In this document: piece by piece, positions 1-9,171 of the stretch
Position numbering within the stretch: position 1 is the stretch's first letter
Layout of the letters: each line of letters begins with the position of its first letter
Origin: Phenylobacterium immobile (ATCC 35973)
GTDB lineage: Bacteria > Pseudomonadota > Alphaproteobacteria > Caulobacterales > Caulobacteraceae
DNA length: 64,000 nt
NCBI RefSeq assembly: GCF_001375595.1
Contig: NZ_CVJQ01000001.1
Coordinates: 372,001-436,000, forward strand
Reading direction: 5' to 3'
Made by a program: the position numbers and the translations under genes
The notes under the pieces: generated by a model
What the model was told of the DNA's origin: nothing
What the model saw: the letters and a program-made list of their open reading frames with translations, nothing else
The model's database searches: none

Positions 1-1503
1 GCGGATCGGTCGGAATGCGCCGGCGAGGTCCACGTCGGCCTTGATGTTCACAGGCGGCAGGCGCTCGGGGAACTGGCCCGTTTCTGCGGTGCCGTAATAT
101 CGCTGCACATGCTTTCGCGACCGGGCGATGGTCAGCATGTCGAGCAATTTGAAGTAATCGAAGCCAAGCATATCCATGAGGCGGGCTGGCCGACGTTCGG
201 CCTCGCCAAGATCAAGCCAGCGGTTGAACTGCCCCTGCGCCTTGCGGATCGTTCCTTCGATGCTGGGGATGCCATGGCCCGACAGCGCCACATCGTTGCC
301 CTCAGTAACGAATGCGATCTGATTTTTGAGGTCGGCCAGCCGATTGTTGACCGGCGTCGCCGACAACATGAGCACTTTGGTCTTCACGCCGGACTGGATG
401 ATCCGCTTCATCAGGTGGTCGTAGCGGGTGTCCCGATCCTTGTGGGTCGGCTTGTTCCGAAAATTATGCGACTCGTCGATCACGACGAGATCGTAATTAC
501 CCCAGTTGACGTGGGTGAGGTCGATGTCGCCGGACAGGCCGCCATCGCGTGACAGGTCGGTGTGGTTCAGGACATCATAATGTAGCCGGTCGGGCGCAAG
601 CACGTTGCGCCGATCATTCGACTTGTAGAGCGTCCAGTTATCGCGCAGCCGCTTGGGGCAGAGCACCAGCACCCGATCATTCCGCAGCTCATAGTATTTA
701 ATGACGGCAAGCGCCTCGAAGGTTTTGCCGAGGCCGACGCTATCGGCGATGATGCAGCCACCGATGCGCTCCAGCTTGTCGATAGCGCCGGTGACGCCAT
801 CGCGCTGAAAACGGAACAGCTTTTTCCAGACGACCGTATCGCGAATACCGGTCGCGGATTTGATGATCCGCTCTTCGTCCAGCTCATCGCCGAGATCCTT
901 GAACATCTGGTAGAGGATCTGGAAATAGACAAGCGACGGCGGTCGTTGCGACGCCATGTCCTCCAGCGCCGTGATGAGCGAAGCTTTGGCATCTGGATCG
1001 GCGCGCAGGTCGTTCCAGTTCGACTGGAACCATTCGGCGTAGCTGGCTGATTCGGCGTCTGCATCAGTCGCCTGCACGAGGCCAAGTTGCCCGCTTGGCG
1101 TCAAGCCGAGTCCCTCTGTCGTGAACGAACATGAACCCACCATCGCCTTGCCTGGAGATGAATGGTCGCGAACGAAGATGAACGACTGGGGTGGGGCCTT
1201 CCGGGTATTGCGGATGTCGGCCTTCTTGCTGATCCACTCGGAGGCAGATTTCGCCAACCATCGCCCTTGAAGCCGACCGCGGAAGGCGATGTCCGCCTCG
1301 CTCCCCAACAGTGATGAGGCAACCGAACTCGGCTCGCCGAGCACGAGCCTTGACCGGTCGATCCGCTCAAGCGCATCACGAATTTCGGCGAATGCAAAAA
1401 GGGAGAAGGTTGGCGATACAATGTCGACGCCAGCATTCGGCGCAATCCACTCGCGCAGGAGATCCAGCGCGCGATCCGCGCCGCTATTCCGTAGTAGCCT
1501 CAT
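1..1503 (-). CDS. PLD-like/SNF2-family helicase, partial (C-terminus outside window)
   Basis: An uninterrupted reading frame of 501 residues runs off the left edge, so the protein is larger than seen. Residues 1 to about 170 resemble a phospholipase-D-like domain, with a PGKAMVGSCSFTTEGLG stretch near 118-135, but I see no clean HxK motif, so catalysis may be lost. A superfamily 2 helicase core follows: motif I GLGKT at 257-261, motif II DESH at 343-346, motif III LSATP at 380-384. The second RecA domain lies outside the window. The ATG overlaps the stop of the upstream ribbon-helix-helix gene (ATGA), so the two are probably translated together. PLD-like/SNF2 fusions occur in mobile and defence-type gene clusters. 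Role in DNA or RNA remodelling is inferred from the family; substrate unknown. Confidence 0.85.
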   Translation of the reverse strand, partial: MRLLRNSGADRALDLLREWIAPNAGVDIVSPTFSLFAFAEIRDALERIDRSRLVLGEPSSVASSLLGSEADIAFRGRLQGRWLAKSASEWISKKADIRNTRKAPPQSFIFVRDHSSPGKAMVGSCSFTTEGLGLTPSGQLGLVQATDADAESASYAEWFQSNWNDLRADPDAKASLITALEDMASQRPPSLVYFQILYQMFKDLGDELDEERIIKSATGIRDTVVWKKLFRFQRDGVTGAIDKLERIGGCIIADSVGLGKTFEALAVIKYYELRNDRVLVLCPKRLRDNWTLYKSNDRRNVLAPDRLHYDVLNHTDLSRDGGLSGDIDLTHVNWGNYDLVVIDESHNFRNKPTHKDRDTRYDHLMKRIIQSGVKTKVLMLSATPVNNRLADLKNQIAFVTEGNDVALSGHGIPSIEGTIRKAQGQFNRWLDLGEAERRPARLMDMLGFDYFKLLDMLTIARSRKHVQRYYGTAETGQFPERLPPVNIKADVDLAGAFRPIR

Positions 1504-1703
1504 TTGCCACTCTCCGGCGGCTTGCCGGGCGGCATCGGCGTCGGGGGCAAGCCGGACGACGTCTCGATGAATTGCCGCACGGCTTGCCGAATGACCCACG
1601 AGATCGAGGCATCGCGCGCGCGCGCAATCTTGTCGAGCGCCTGATAATCCTGCTCTTCTAGGCTTACCGTCAGCCGGGCAGCTTTGCGAGGACGCTCGTT
1701 CAT
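1500..1703 (-). CDS. Ribbon-helix-helix (CopG/Arc-type) DNA-binding protein
   Basis: A 67-residue protein starting MNERPRKAARLTVSLEEQ. The KAARLTVSL strand followed by two helices (EQDYQALDKIARARD and SISWVIRQAVRQFIE) is the ribbon-helix-helix fold of small repressors and antitoxins; the Pro-rich tail is probably flexible. The frame is open further upstream to 1826, but the ATG at 1703 has a strong GGGGG-TAGGT ribosome site directly before it and begins at the usual RHH position. Its stop overlaps the helicase ATG by four bases, so it likely autoregulates the pair. No toxin-sized partner is visible; the only partner is the helicase. Confidence 0.75.
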   Translation of the reverse strand: MNERPRKAARLTVSLEEQDYQALDKIARARDASISWVIRQAVRQFIETSSGLPPTPMPPGKPPESGK

Positions 1704-1939
1704 ACCTACCCCCAATGATCTATGAACAAGTATTGCAGAATATGCACCGAACTTCAACAAAGTGATGCAGTTTTCACCAACCCTTGGGTAGGCAGTCTTC
1801 CTTTCTGGCTGTGCTGAGAGCGGCACACTGTGCCGTTAAGGGCAGAACGGCAGCGGGCATTCGACGAATGCTCCACACAAAAAGGCCGGGAAATTTGGCG
1901 GCGTGAGAAATCTCAAACGCGCGATACCAACCTTGAGGT

Positions 1940-2016
1940 TGGCGCACCCATCAGGATTCGAACCTGAGGCCTCTACCTTCGGAGGGTAGCGCTCTATCCA
2001 GCTGAGCTATGGGTGC
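1940..2016 (-). tRNA. tRNA-Arg (anticodon CCG)
   Basis: Complete cloverleaf on the minus strand. The 5-prime acceptor GCACCCA pairs with TGGGTGC; D arm GCTC/GAGC; anticodon stem CTACC/GGTAG with loop CTCCGAA giving anticodon CCG; T arm TCAGG-TTCGAAT-CCTGA; discriminator G at 1943 and an encoded CCA at 1940-1942. It reads leftward, toward the helicase module. A damaged second copy lies 218 bases upstream in the same orientation. Confidence 0.95.
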
Positions 2017-2233
2017 ATTTATCTTCAGATAGTGTCCGAGGATGCTCGGGGTCAATCTCGAATCGGTCAACTCCGTCAGCGCAAAAACCATGGGTTCCGA
2101 CCCCACCGTTTGCCGCCCTTCGTACTCCAGACACTCCCTAAAACTTGCTTCCGTGGTGCTTCCGCGACCGCTGAAGCGATTTCAGTGCTTCCTTCGAGTT
2201 TTCCCAATTGCTTGGTTTAACTCACTTTTTCCA

Positions 2234-2307
2234 GCACCCGCAATCAAAACGCTTGACTTACCTCTGCCTTCGGAGGGCAACGCTCTATCCAGCTGAGCTA
2301 CGGGCGC
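2234..2307 (-). pseudogene. Broken tRNA-Arg(CCG) copy, possible attachment-site scar
   Basis: The minus strand reads an acceptor strand GCGCCCG, an intact D arm (GCTC/GAGC) and an intact anticodon arm TTGCC-CTCCGAA-GGCAG, again anticodon CCG. The T arm is gone: instead of TTCGAAT there is a short TCAA-GCGTT-TTGA inverted repeat. The last seven bases CGGGTGC could still pair with the acceptor (one G-U pair), but no CCA follows. The acceptor differs from the intact neighbour at 1940-2016, so this is not a simple recent duplicate. A recombination scar at the anticodon loop is a plausible reading. Confidence 0.7.
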
Positions 2308-2368
2308 CGCTTACAGCGGATGGGTCTCCTAGCGGAAACGGACCCCGGGGGCAATCTTAAGCCCCACC

Positions 2369-3526
2369 TCAAGCGCCCGTGACGTCTTCCCAGAAGCGCT
2401 TGGCCTTGCCGACGAAAGTCGTGCACTTGGGATGCTGCTGGTCGCCGCAAAGGCCCGCGAATTCGCGCAGCAGCTCTTTCTGCTTGGCGGTCAGCTTGGC
2501 CGGCGTCTCGATGAACAGCTCGACCACCAGGTCACCGCGTTCGCGCGAACGGAGCGACGGCATCCCGCGGCCCTTGAGGCGGATGGTGCGGCCGGTCTGG
2601 GCGCCCTCCGGCACCTTGACGATCTGGCGATCGGCGCCATCGCAGTTATCGCCGCCCATCAGACAAGGCGCTTCGATCTCGCCGCCCAGGGCGGCGATCG
2701 CCATGGGCACCGGCACGGTGCAGAGCAGGTCCAGGCCGTCGCGTTCGAAAAGATCGTGCGGGGCGACGGAGACGAAGAGGTAGAGGTCGCCGCGCGGGCC
2801 GCCGAGCGCGCCGGCGTCGCCCTCGCCCGCCAGGCGAATGCGCGAGCCGTCGTCGATGCCGGCCGGCACGCGGACCTGCAGGGTGCGTTCGCGACGGACC
2901 TGGCCGTGGCCATGGCAGTCGACGCAAGGGTCCATGACCATCTGGCCCGAGCCGCCGCAGCGCGGGCAGGCGCGCTCGATCTGGAACATGCCCTGCTGGC
3001 TGCGCACACGGCCGTGGCCGCGGCAGGTGGTGCAGGTGGTGGGCGAGGTGCCGGGCTTGGCGCCCGAGCCGTCGCAGGTCTCGCAGGTCATGGCGGCGGG
3101 GACGACGATCTCGACATCGGCGCCGGCGTAGGCCTGCTCAAGGGTGACATCGAGGTCGTAGCGCAGGTCCTGGCCGCGGGTCGGGCCTGGGCGCTGCTGG
3201 CTCTGGCCTCTACGGCCGAACATATCGCCAAAGACGTCGCCGAAGACCTCGGAGAAGATGTCGCCGGCGTCCTGGAAATTGCCACGGCCGCCCATGCCTG
3301 CGCCGCCGTTCACACCGGCATGGCCGAACCGGTCGTAGGCCGCGCGCTTCTGGGGATCCGACAGGACCGAATAGGCTTCGTTGATTTCCTGGAACTTGAC
3401 GGAGGACTCTTCCGAGCCGCCGTTCCGATCAGGATGATGCTCCATCGCCAGCTTGCGGAAGCTCGCCTTCAGACCGCCGGCGTCGCACTCACGGCTGACG
3501 CCCAGCACTTCGTAGTAGTCGCGCAT
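2369..3526 (-). CDS. dnaJ: Chaperone protein DnaJ
   Basis: A 385-residue type I Hsp40, close to the usual length. It presents substrates to DnaK and stimulates its ATPase in the cytoplasm. The J domain has HPD at residues 31-33 and is followed by a Gly/Phe-rich segment with GRRGQSQQ. The zinc region has four CxxCxGxG repeats (CETCDGSG, CTTCRGHG, CPRCGGSG, CVDCHGHG), then the substrate-binding C-terminal domains. It lies downstream of dnaK in the same direction, 255 bases away, so it may be read from the dnaK heat-shock promoter. I found no separate sigma-32 promoter in the gap. Confidence 0.97.
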   Translation of the reverse strand: MRDYYEVLGVSRECDAGGLKASFRKLAMEHHPDRNGGSEESSVKFQEINEAYSVLSDPQKRAAYDRFGHAGVNGGAGMGGRGNFQDAGDIFSEVFGDVFGDMFGRRGQSQQRPGPTRGQDLRYDLDVTLEQAYAGADVEIVVPAAMTCETCDGSGAKPGTSPTTCTTCRGHGRVRSQQGMFQIERACPRCGGSGQMVMDPCVDCHGHGQVRRERTLQVRVPAGIDDGSRIRLAGEGDAGALGGPRGDLYLFVSVAPHDLFERDGLDLLCTVPVPMAIAALGGEIEAPCLMGGDNCDGADRQIVKVPEGAQTGRTIRLKGRGMPSLRSRERGDLVVELFIETPAKLTAKQKELLREFAGLCGDQQHPKCTTFVGKAKRFWEDVTGA

Positions 3527-3781
3527 CAGTTCGCCCGCATCACATCGTGGGCCCCATCGCGTCCTGGGCGGTCAGTCATATCTGGCGCAGACATCCCCGA
3601 CATCGACGAGACTATTCCGTTTGAAAATGAAACCACCTCGAAAAGTGGGAAGGCCCCGGCCCGCTCGCAAGCCCTATAATAGGCGGGCCTGAACGCCAAA
3701 CAGGCGGGAGCTCCACAGGGCGCCTCAATCCCGCTCATGAGACGCCCCGTCATGCGACGAGACGCCTCATAAGCTGTTGGA

Positions 3782-5680
<1,899 letters not shown>

Positions 5681-5817
5681 AGAGAGTCTTGCTCGCTCCT
5701 GATTGGCGGACGCCGCGGAAGGCCTTCGAGATGAAGCGCCTGGGGTGCGGACATCCCCGGTTCGATCAATCCCGTCTGAACGCTCCTTTTCGAAGGGGGC
5801 GTCCAGCGTCGCAGCCG

Positions 5818-5845
5818 ATATGGGGAAAGTTAGGGCGCCTGCAAG
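5818..5845 (-). promoter_or_regulatory. Sigma-32 (RpoH) heat-shock promoter of dnaK
   Basis: On the minus strand CTTGCAG (5845-5839) and CCCCATAT (5825-5818) are separated by 13 bases. This matches the sigma-32 pattern CTTGnnn - 11 to 16 bases - CCCCATnT, with a full match in the -10 element. The expected start point near 5811 gives a leader of about 130 nt before the dnaK ATG. The assignment is by pattern only. Confidence 0.75.
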
Positions 5846-5949
5846 AGCCGATGTCGGCTTGCGACAGAGTCTCATCGCCGAAGATGCGACTGAAGCTGCC
5901 TTGGCCAGCCCCGGCTACCCTGACCCGGACGCACGCAAAGAGGCGCGAC

Positions 5950-6177
5950 ATGGACGAAGCCAAGAACACCGATGGCATGCACTGCGCGGGGATCGAGACG
6001 CACCGGGATTTTCGTCAGCGCGGGCACGCGGTCGCCGCGGCCAACGCCGGGGCGCGCGCGGTGCGGAAGCTGGGCGCAGAGCCGCTGTACAGCACATCGT
6101 GGGAGAATGCGGCCTCTCTCGCCGTGGCCCGCAGGCTTGGGCTTAGGCAGGTCGCGACGGATTTCCATGTGACCTGA
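5950..6177 (+). pseudogene. Truncated GNAT-family N-acetyltransferase (C-terminal remnant)
   Basis: The 75-residue reading frame contains GIETHRDFRQRGHAVAAA, which looks like the acetyl-CoA-binding motif A of GNAT enzymes (RxxGxA/G). It is followed by LYSTSWENAASLAVARRLGL, the typical motif B end of the fold. The N-terminal half of a GNAT domain is missing: what precedes the motif is only a few unrelated residues and then the dnaK promoter region. It therefore looks like the 3-prime remainder of a gene cut by a rearrangement. It diverges from dnaK. Activity is unlikely. Confidence 0.6.
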
Positions 6178-6290
6178 CCAGGCGAATAGCGGCAAATGCC
6201 CTCTCGACGATCGAACCAGAACCTTAACGGTCACGAGGCACTGAACACCCGCCGCGTAATGGCTCATAGCGCCACGTAGATTTGGGCCCG

Positions 6291-6692
6291 CTAGGCCTCG
6301 CGACCCGGCTCGTACCGGCGACGGTCTTCTTCACGAATAAGTCGATCAACATGCTCTTGCACGCGCTCATCACCACGGCGCTTTCGGCCAATATCTCTTC
6401 TCTGCCGGGGACTTAACGGTCCACCTCGCTGGGCTTCGCGTTTAGATATTTCAGCCGCGATTACTTCAGCCATTTTCAGATGGAATCGCTTTGCGGGTGT
6501 TAGTTGAATGCGCTTCGACTCAACGCTGGGTCGCAATCTCGTGACTCTAGTGGCGCTTCCCGAACTCGATCGTGGTTGATTATAATTTTTCGTCCTCGCA
6601 TCGATCCGCGAGTCTAAGAAGCAACGGCCGATCTTACACTTCGACTCGCAACACTTTTTATTTGACGATTCGCATATAAAATTTCTTTCCAC
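6291..6692 (-). CDS. Hypothetical charged protein
   Basis: I do not recognise this 133-residue frame. The first half is Cys-, Asn- and Ser-rich and lies in AT-richer DNA than its neighbours. The second half (from about residue 74, an alternative Met at 6473) is strongly charged, with MAEVIAAEISKREAQRGG and later RQRRDIGRKRRGDERVQEHV, and should be helical. No signal peptide or membrane segment is seen. It sits in the patch between the truncated GNAT gene and tRNA-Gly. The composition suggests acquired DNA; it may not be expressed. Confidence 0.35.
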   Translation of the reverse strand: MERNFICESSNKKCCESKCKIGRCFLDSRIDARTKNYNQPRSSSGSATRVTRLRPSVESKRIQLTPAKRFHLKMAEVIAAEISKREAQRGGPLSPRQRRDIGRKRRGDERVQEHVDRLIREEDRRRYEPGREA

Positions 6693-7024
6693 TTTAAATT
6701 CCTTCTCTGCGGAACAGCAACAGTTAGAAACTGTATTTATATTCTGTGAAACTATTCAACCTGAATTGGGTGTTTCTTCTAAGGTGATCTGGCATTAAGG
6801 CCTGTGCCATCCAATGCGGCAGGCCCGGTGGGCGTTGGCGGCCAAGGTCATCGGCCGGGTTGCGGGCTTCGTTGGACGTCCTGCTGACGCCCGCCGGCCT
6901 TGCCGGCATCAGGGCTTGGTGGTCGATGTCATTGGGACCAACTGGGGCCATGCCGCCCCAGCCCCGCCACCCGGCGTGTTCGCGTTTTCTGTAGCCGCAC
7001 CGCGGCGTTCCTGACGCGCGGCGC
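6693..7024. other. Gene-free stretch
   Basis: About 330 bases without a convincing gene. The first 90 bases are AT-rich and could hold a promoter for the leftward ORF that ends at 6291. The rest is GC-rich with short inverted repeats such as GCCGGCCTTGCCGGC near 6893. Frames on both strands here (for example 6814-7014 on plus) have no recognisable protein character. Confidence 0.5.
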
Positions 7025-7546
7025 CTAGGGCCTCGCGATGTCGGCGAGAACCTGTTTGGGCAACAGCTTCCGACCCGATGACGGCGCCCAGAGCTGACGC
7101 GCGACCGCCACATCCGGCAGCCCCATGCCGGCGATGAGGGTCGCGTAGTAGGCGTTGGAGTTGGCGCCCAGAAGGGCTGGCCATGGATAGCGGATCTGGC
7201 GCGCGTTGACCGCCGAGCGGACGGCGCGGGCCGCGGCGAGGCGCGTCTCGATCGCCGACGGCGACCCGACGAAGAGGTCGCCTTGCGGAAAAGAAGGGTC
7301 ATAGAAGCCCGACCGACCGGCGAAGACCTCGCCCCAGATGTATTCCCGCCGAAAGGGAATGACGCCGCCATAGACGGCCAGCGGGGCCCCGTCGCGCCCG
7401 CGGGCGATGCCGTGCATCTCCAGCTTCACCGCTCCGGCCGAGTCGATCAGGGCCACGAAATTGTGCGCGCCAAACCAGCGCGTGACGCCAAACAGGCGCA
7501 GCCGAAGCGCCGGCGTCTGGACCTTGACGAGCCGCAGGTCATGCAT
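7025..7546 (-). CDS. Hypothetical protein
   Basis: A 173-residue protein from the ATG at 7546 (MHDLRLVKVQ). The open frame extends back into the tRNA-Gly gene, so an upstream start is not credible. It has regular coding character, with segments such as HNFVALIDSAGAVKLEMHG and LLGANSNAYYATLIAGMGLP. The latter is rich in small residues, like an active-site or surface loop. No signal peptide or transmembrane helix is seen. I do not recognise the family. It lies just downstream of tRNA-Gly, a common insertion point. Confidence 0.6.
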   Translation of the reverse strand: MHDLRLVKVQTPALRLRLFGVTRWFGAHNFVALIDSAGAVKLEMHGIARGRDGAPLAVYGGVIPFRREYIWGEVFAGRSGFYDPSFPQGDLFVGSPSAIETRLAAARAVRSAVNARQIRYPWPALLGANSNAYYATLIAGMGLPDVAVARQLWAPSSGRKLLPKQVLADIARP

Positions 7547-7567
7547 GTGTGGGTGGTTCGATTTAAT

Positions 7568-7642
7568 TGGAGCGGGCGAAGAGATTCGAACTCTCGACCC
7601 CAACCTTGGCAAGGTTGTGCTCTACCACTGAGCTACGCCCGC
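7568..7642 (-). tRNA. tRNA-Gly (anticodon GCC)
   Basis: Complete cloverleaf on the minus strand. Acceptor GCGGGCG pairs with CGCCCGC; the anticodon arm carries TTGCCAA giving anticodon GCC; the T arm GAGAG-TTCGAAT-CTCTT follows; discriminator T at 7571 and an encoded CCA at 7568-7570. Confidence 0.95.
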
Positions 7643-7760
7643 GCTCCACCGGGCGGCCCTGGAAGGGACCCGGAAAATCGAGAGGCGGCTTATGGCAGAC
7701 GCCCCTGAGGTTGGCAAGCGGCCTGGCTGCGGATTTTCCAGGCGCCTGAGAAGCTTGCCG

Positions 7761-8501
7761 TCAGCCCCGGCGAGGGGTCTTCAGCCGGCGCTTGTTGACA
7801 TGGTCGTCGCGGGCCGGAGCGATCTCTTCGGGGTACTCGCCCTTGAAGTAATAGCGCTGCCAGGCCTCCTTGGTGGCCTCCGGGTCGCCGCGGAAGATGC
7901 GGCGGTTAAATTCTGAGCGATGCTTCTCCCAGACGTCGTACTGGCCACGGATCTCAGGGTTGGAATCCATGCGGCGGATCACCGGCTGGATTTCGGTCAG
8001 CGTCTTGTCCTGCTGCAAGGTGATGAAACAGAACGGCTCGCCCTTCTCGAAGCGCACCTTGCCGGGCCGGGTGAAGTGCCAGTTCATGGTGAAGGGGAAG
8101 GGCAGCCAGTCGGTCTCGACCACCCCGGCCAGAGCCTGGATGCCGTCCTTGAGGTGGTTGGGCGGGCCCATGACCGACAGGGACCAGCCCGGCGGCGTAC
8201 GGAACAGGTAGCCCGCGTGGAAGGTCAGGACGCCGTGGCTGAAGTGGCTGGTGGCCAGCATGTGGAAGTCGGGGTTGGGATTGTCCGGTCGAAGGGTGAT
8301 GTCCTCCTGCTTAATCCCGCCGTTCCACTCGGCAGTGAAGGCGATCGGGCAGAGCAGCTCCCAGCCCGACGTATTGGCCATGGTCATCGGCAGACAACGG
8401 TAAGGATGGCGAGCGGCGAAACGCTCCATCCAGGCCCGTTGCGGACGGCCGGGCACGATTTCCGGCGGGCGTTCCTGGGTAGGGTAGCACTCGAGTTCCA
8501 T
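7761..8501 (-). CDS. DUF6065-like protein
   Basis: A 246-residue soluble protein beginning MELECYPTQERPPEIVPGRP. Repeated Trp, His and Pro patches (NTSGWELLCP, SHFSHGVLTFHAGYLFRTPP, WSLSVMGPPNH, FTMNWHFTRPG) look like the DUF6065 family, judged from memory only. The C-terminal part is charged (VWEKHRSEFNRRIF). No signal peptide or membrane segment is present. Biochemical role unknown; the buried His and Trp residues would fit a cupin-like or metal-binding fold, but this is speculation. It stands alone and diverges from the prolyl-tRNA editing gene. Confidence 0.7.
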   Translation of the reverse strand: MELECYPTQERPPEIVPGRPQRAWMERFAARHPYRCLPMTMANTSGWELLCPIAFTAEWNGGIKQEDITLRPDNPNPDFHMLATSHFSHGVLTFHAGYLFRTPPGWSLSVMGPPNHLKDGIQALAGVVETDWLPFPFTMNWHFTRPGKVRFEKGEPFCFITLQQDKTLTEIQPVIRRMDSNPEIRGQYDVWEKHRSEFNRRIFRGDPEATKEAWQRYYFKGEYPEEIAPARDDHVNKRRLKTPRRG

Positions 8502-8580
8502 GGCGGGCCTTCACGTCGGATGCGGTTAGCGACCCTTAAGGCTCTGGCCGCGCCTCCGTCCACTCCGCTATGTGAGGACG

Positions 8581-8988
8581 ATGCTGACGCCGGACGAATT
8601 GCTCGCCCTTCTGGACCGCGCAGGCGTGGCCCATGAGACGCTCACCCACGCGCCCGTCTTCACGGTGGACGAGCACGATCCGATCATGGACGCCATGCCC
8701 GGCGCCCACACGAAAAACCTGTTCCTGAAGGACGCCAAGAGCCGCCTGTGGCTGGTGTCGGCGGAAAGCCACGCGCGTGTCGATCTGAAGACCCTGCCGG
8801 CGGCCATCGGATCGGCGCGCCTGTCTTTCGGCTCGGCCGAACGCCTGTGGGACGCCCTGGGCGTGCGCCCCGGTTCGGTCTCGGCCCTGGCGTTGGCCAA
8901 CGACGCCGAGCACCGCGTCGGCTTCGTGCTCGACAAGACCTTGGCGAGGGCTGAACGGGTCAACTTCCATCCCTGGCCAACCATATGA
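8581..8988 (+). CDS. Prolyl-tRNA editing (YbaK/ProX-type) deacylase
   Basis: A 135-residue free-standing editing domain. The segment MPGAHTKNLFLKDAKSRLWLV carries the conserved Lys (TKNLFLKD) of YbaK/ProXp enzymes. These hydrolyse mischarged Ala-tRNA(Pro) or Cys-tRNA(Pro) in the cytoplasm. The start is the ATG at 8581; a GTG three codons upstream is possible but less likely. The stop overlaps the ATG of a 42-codon frame (ATGA at 8985). Confidence 0.9.
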   Translation: MLTPDELLALLDRAGVAHETLTHAPVFTVDEHDPIMDAMPGAHTKNLFLKDAKSRLWLVSAESHARVDLKTLPAAIGSARLSFGSAERLWDALGVRPGSVSALALANDAEHRVGFVLDKTLARAERVNFHPWPTI

Positions 8989-9113
8989 CCAGCGGGCTGG
9001 CGCAGGCTGATTTTCGGCGTTTTCTAGCGGCGATCGGCGTCACGCCGCTGGTCGTCGACCTCGTCGCCATGCGACAGGAAGCTTGGCCTTTGCAAGGCGC
9101 CGTTGAAGCCTGA
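8985..9113 (+). CDS. Possible small protein coupled to the prolyl-tRNA editing gene
   Basis: A 42-residue frame, MTSGLAQADFRRFLAAIGVT then PLVVDLVAMRQEAWPLQGAVEA. It begins with an ATG overlapping the upstream stop (ATGA), an arrangement that usually signals translational coupling. The centre is hydrophobic and could form one amphipathic or membrane helix. I do not recognise it. It may instead be the decayed end of a longer gene. Confidence 0.4.
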   Translation: MTSGLAQADFRRFLAAIGVTPLVVDLVAMRQEAWPLQGAVEA

Positions 9114-9171
9114 GCGACTTGCGACCATCTTACGCCTGAAGCGTTAGACGACGAACGGACGAGGGACCGCC

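Noticed and set aside
567..1445. Short minus-strand ORFs at 567-1085 and 1101-1445
   Set aside because: They are out of frame with the continuous helicase reading frame that runs from 1503 to the window edge and shows helicase motifs I to III.
2032..2296. Plus-strand ORFs between the two tRNA-Arg copies
   Set aside because: No protein-like composition, no ribosome site, and they run into the tRNA pseudogene.
2432..3679. Long plus-strand ORF opposite dnaJ
   Set aside because: An antisense shadow of a GC-rich gene; low-complexity Ala/Gly/Arg/Val composition.
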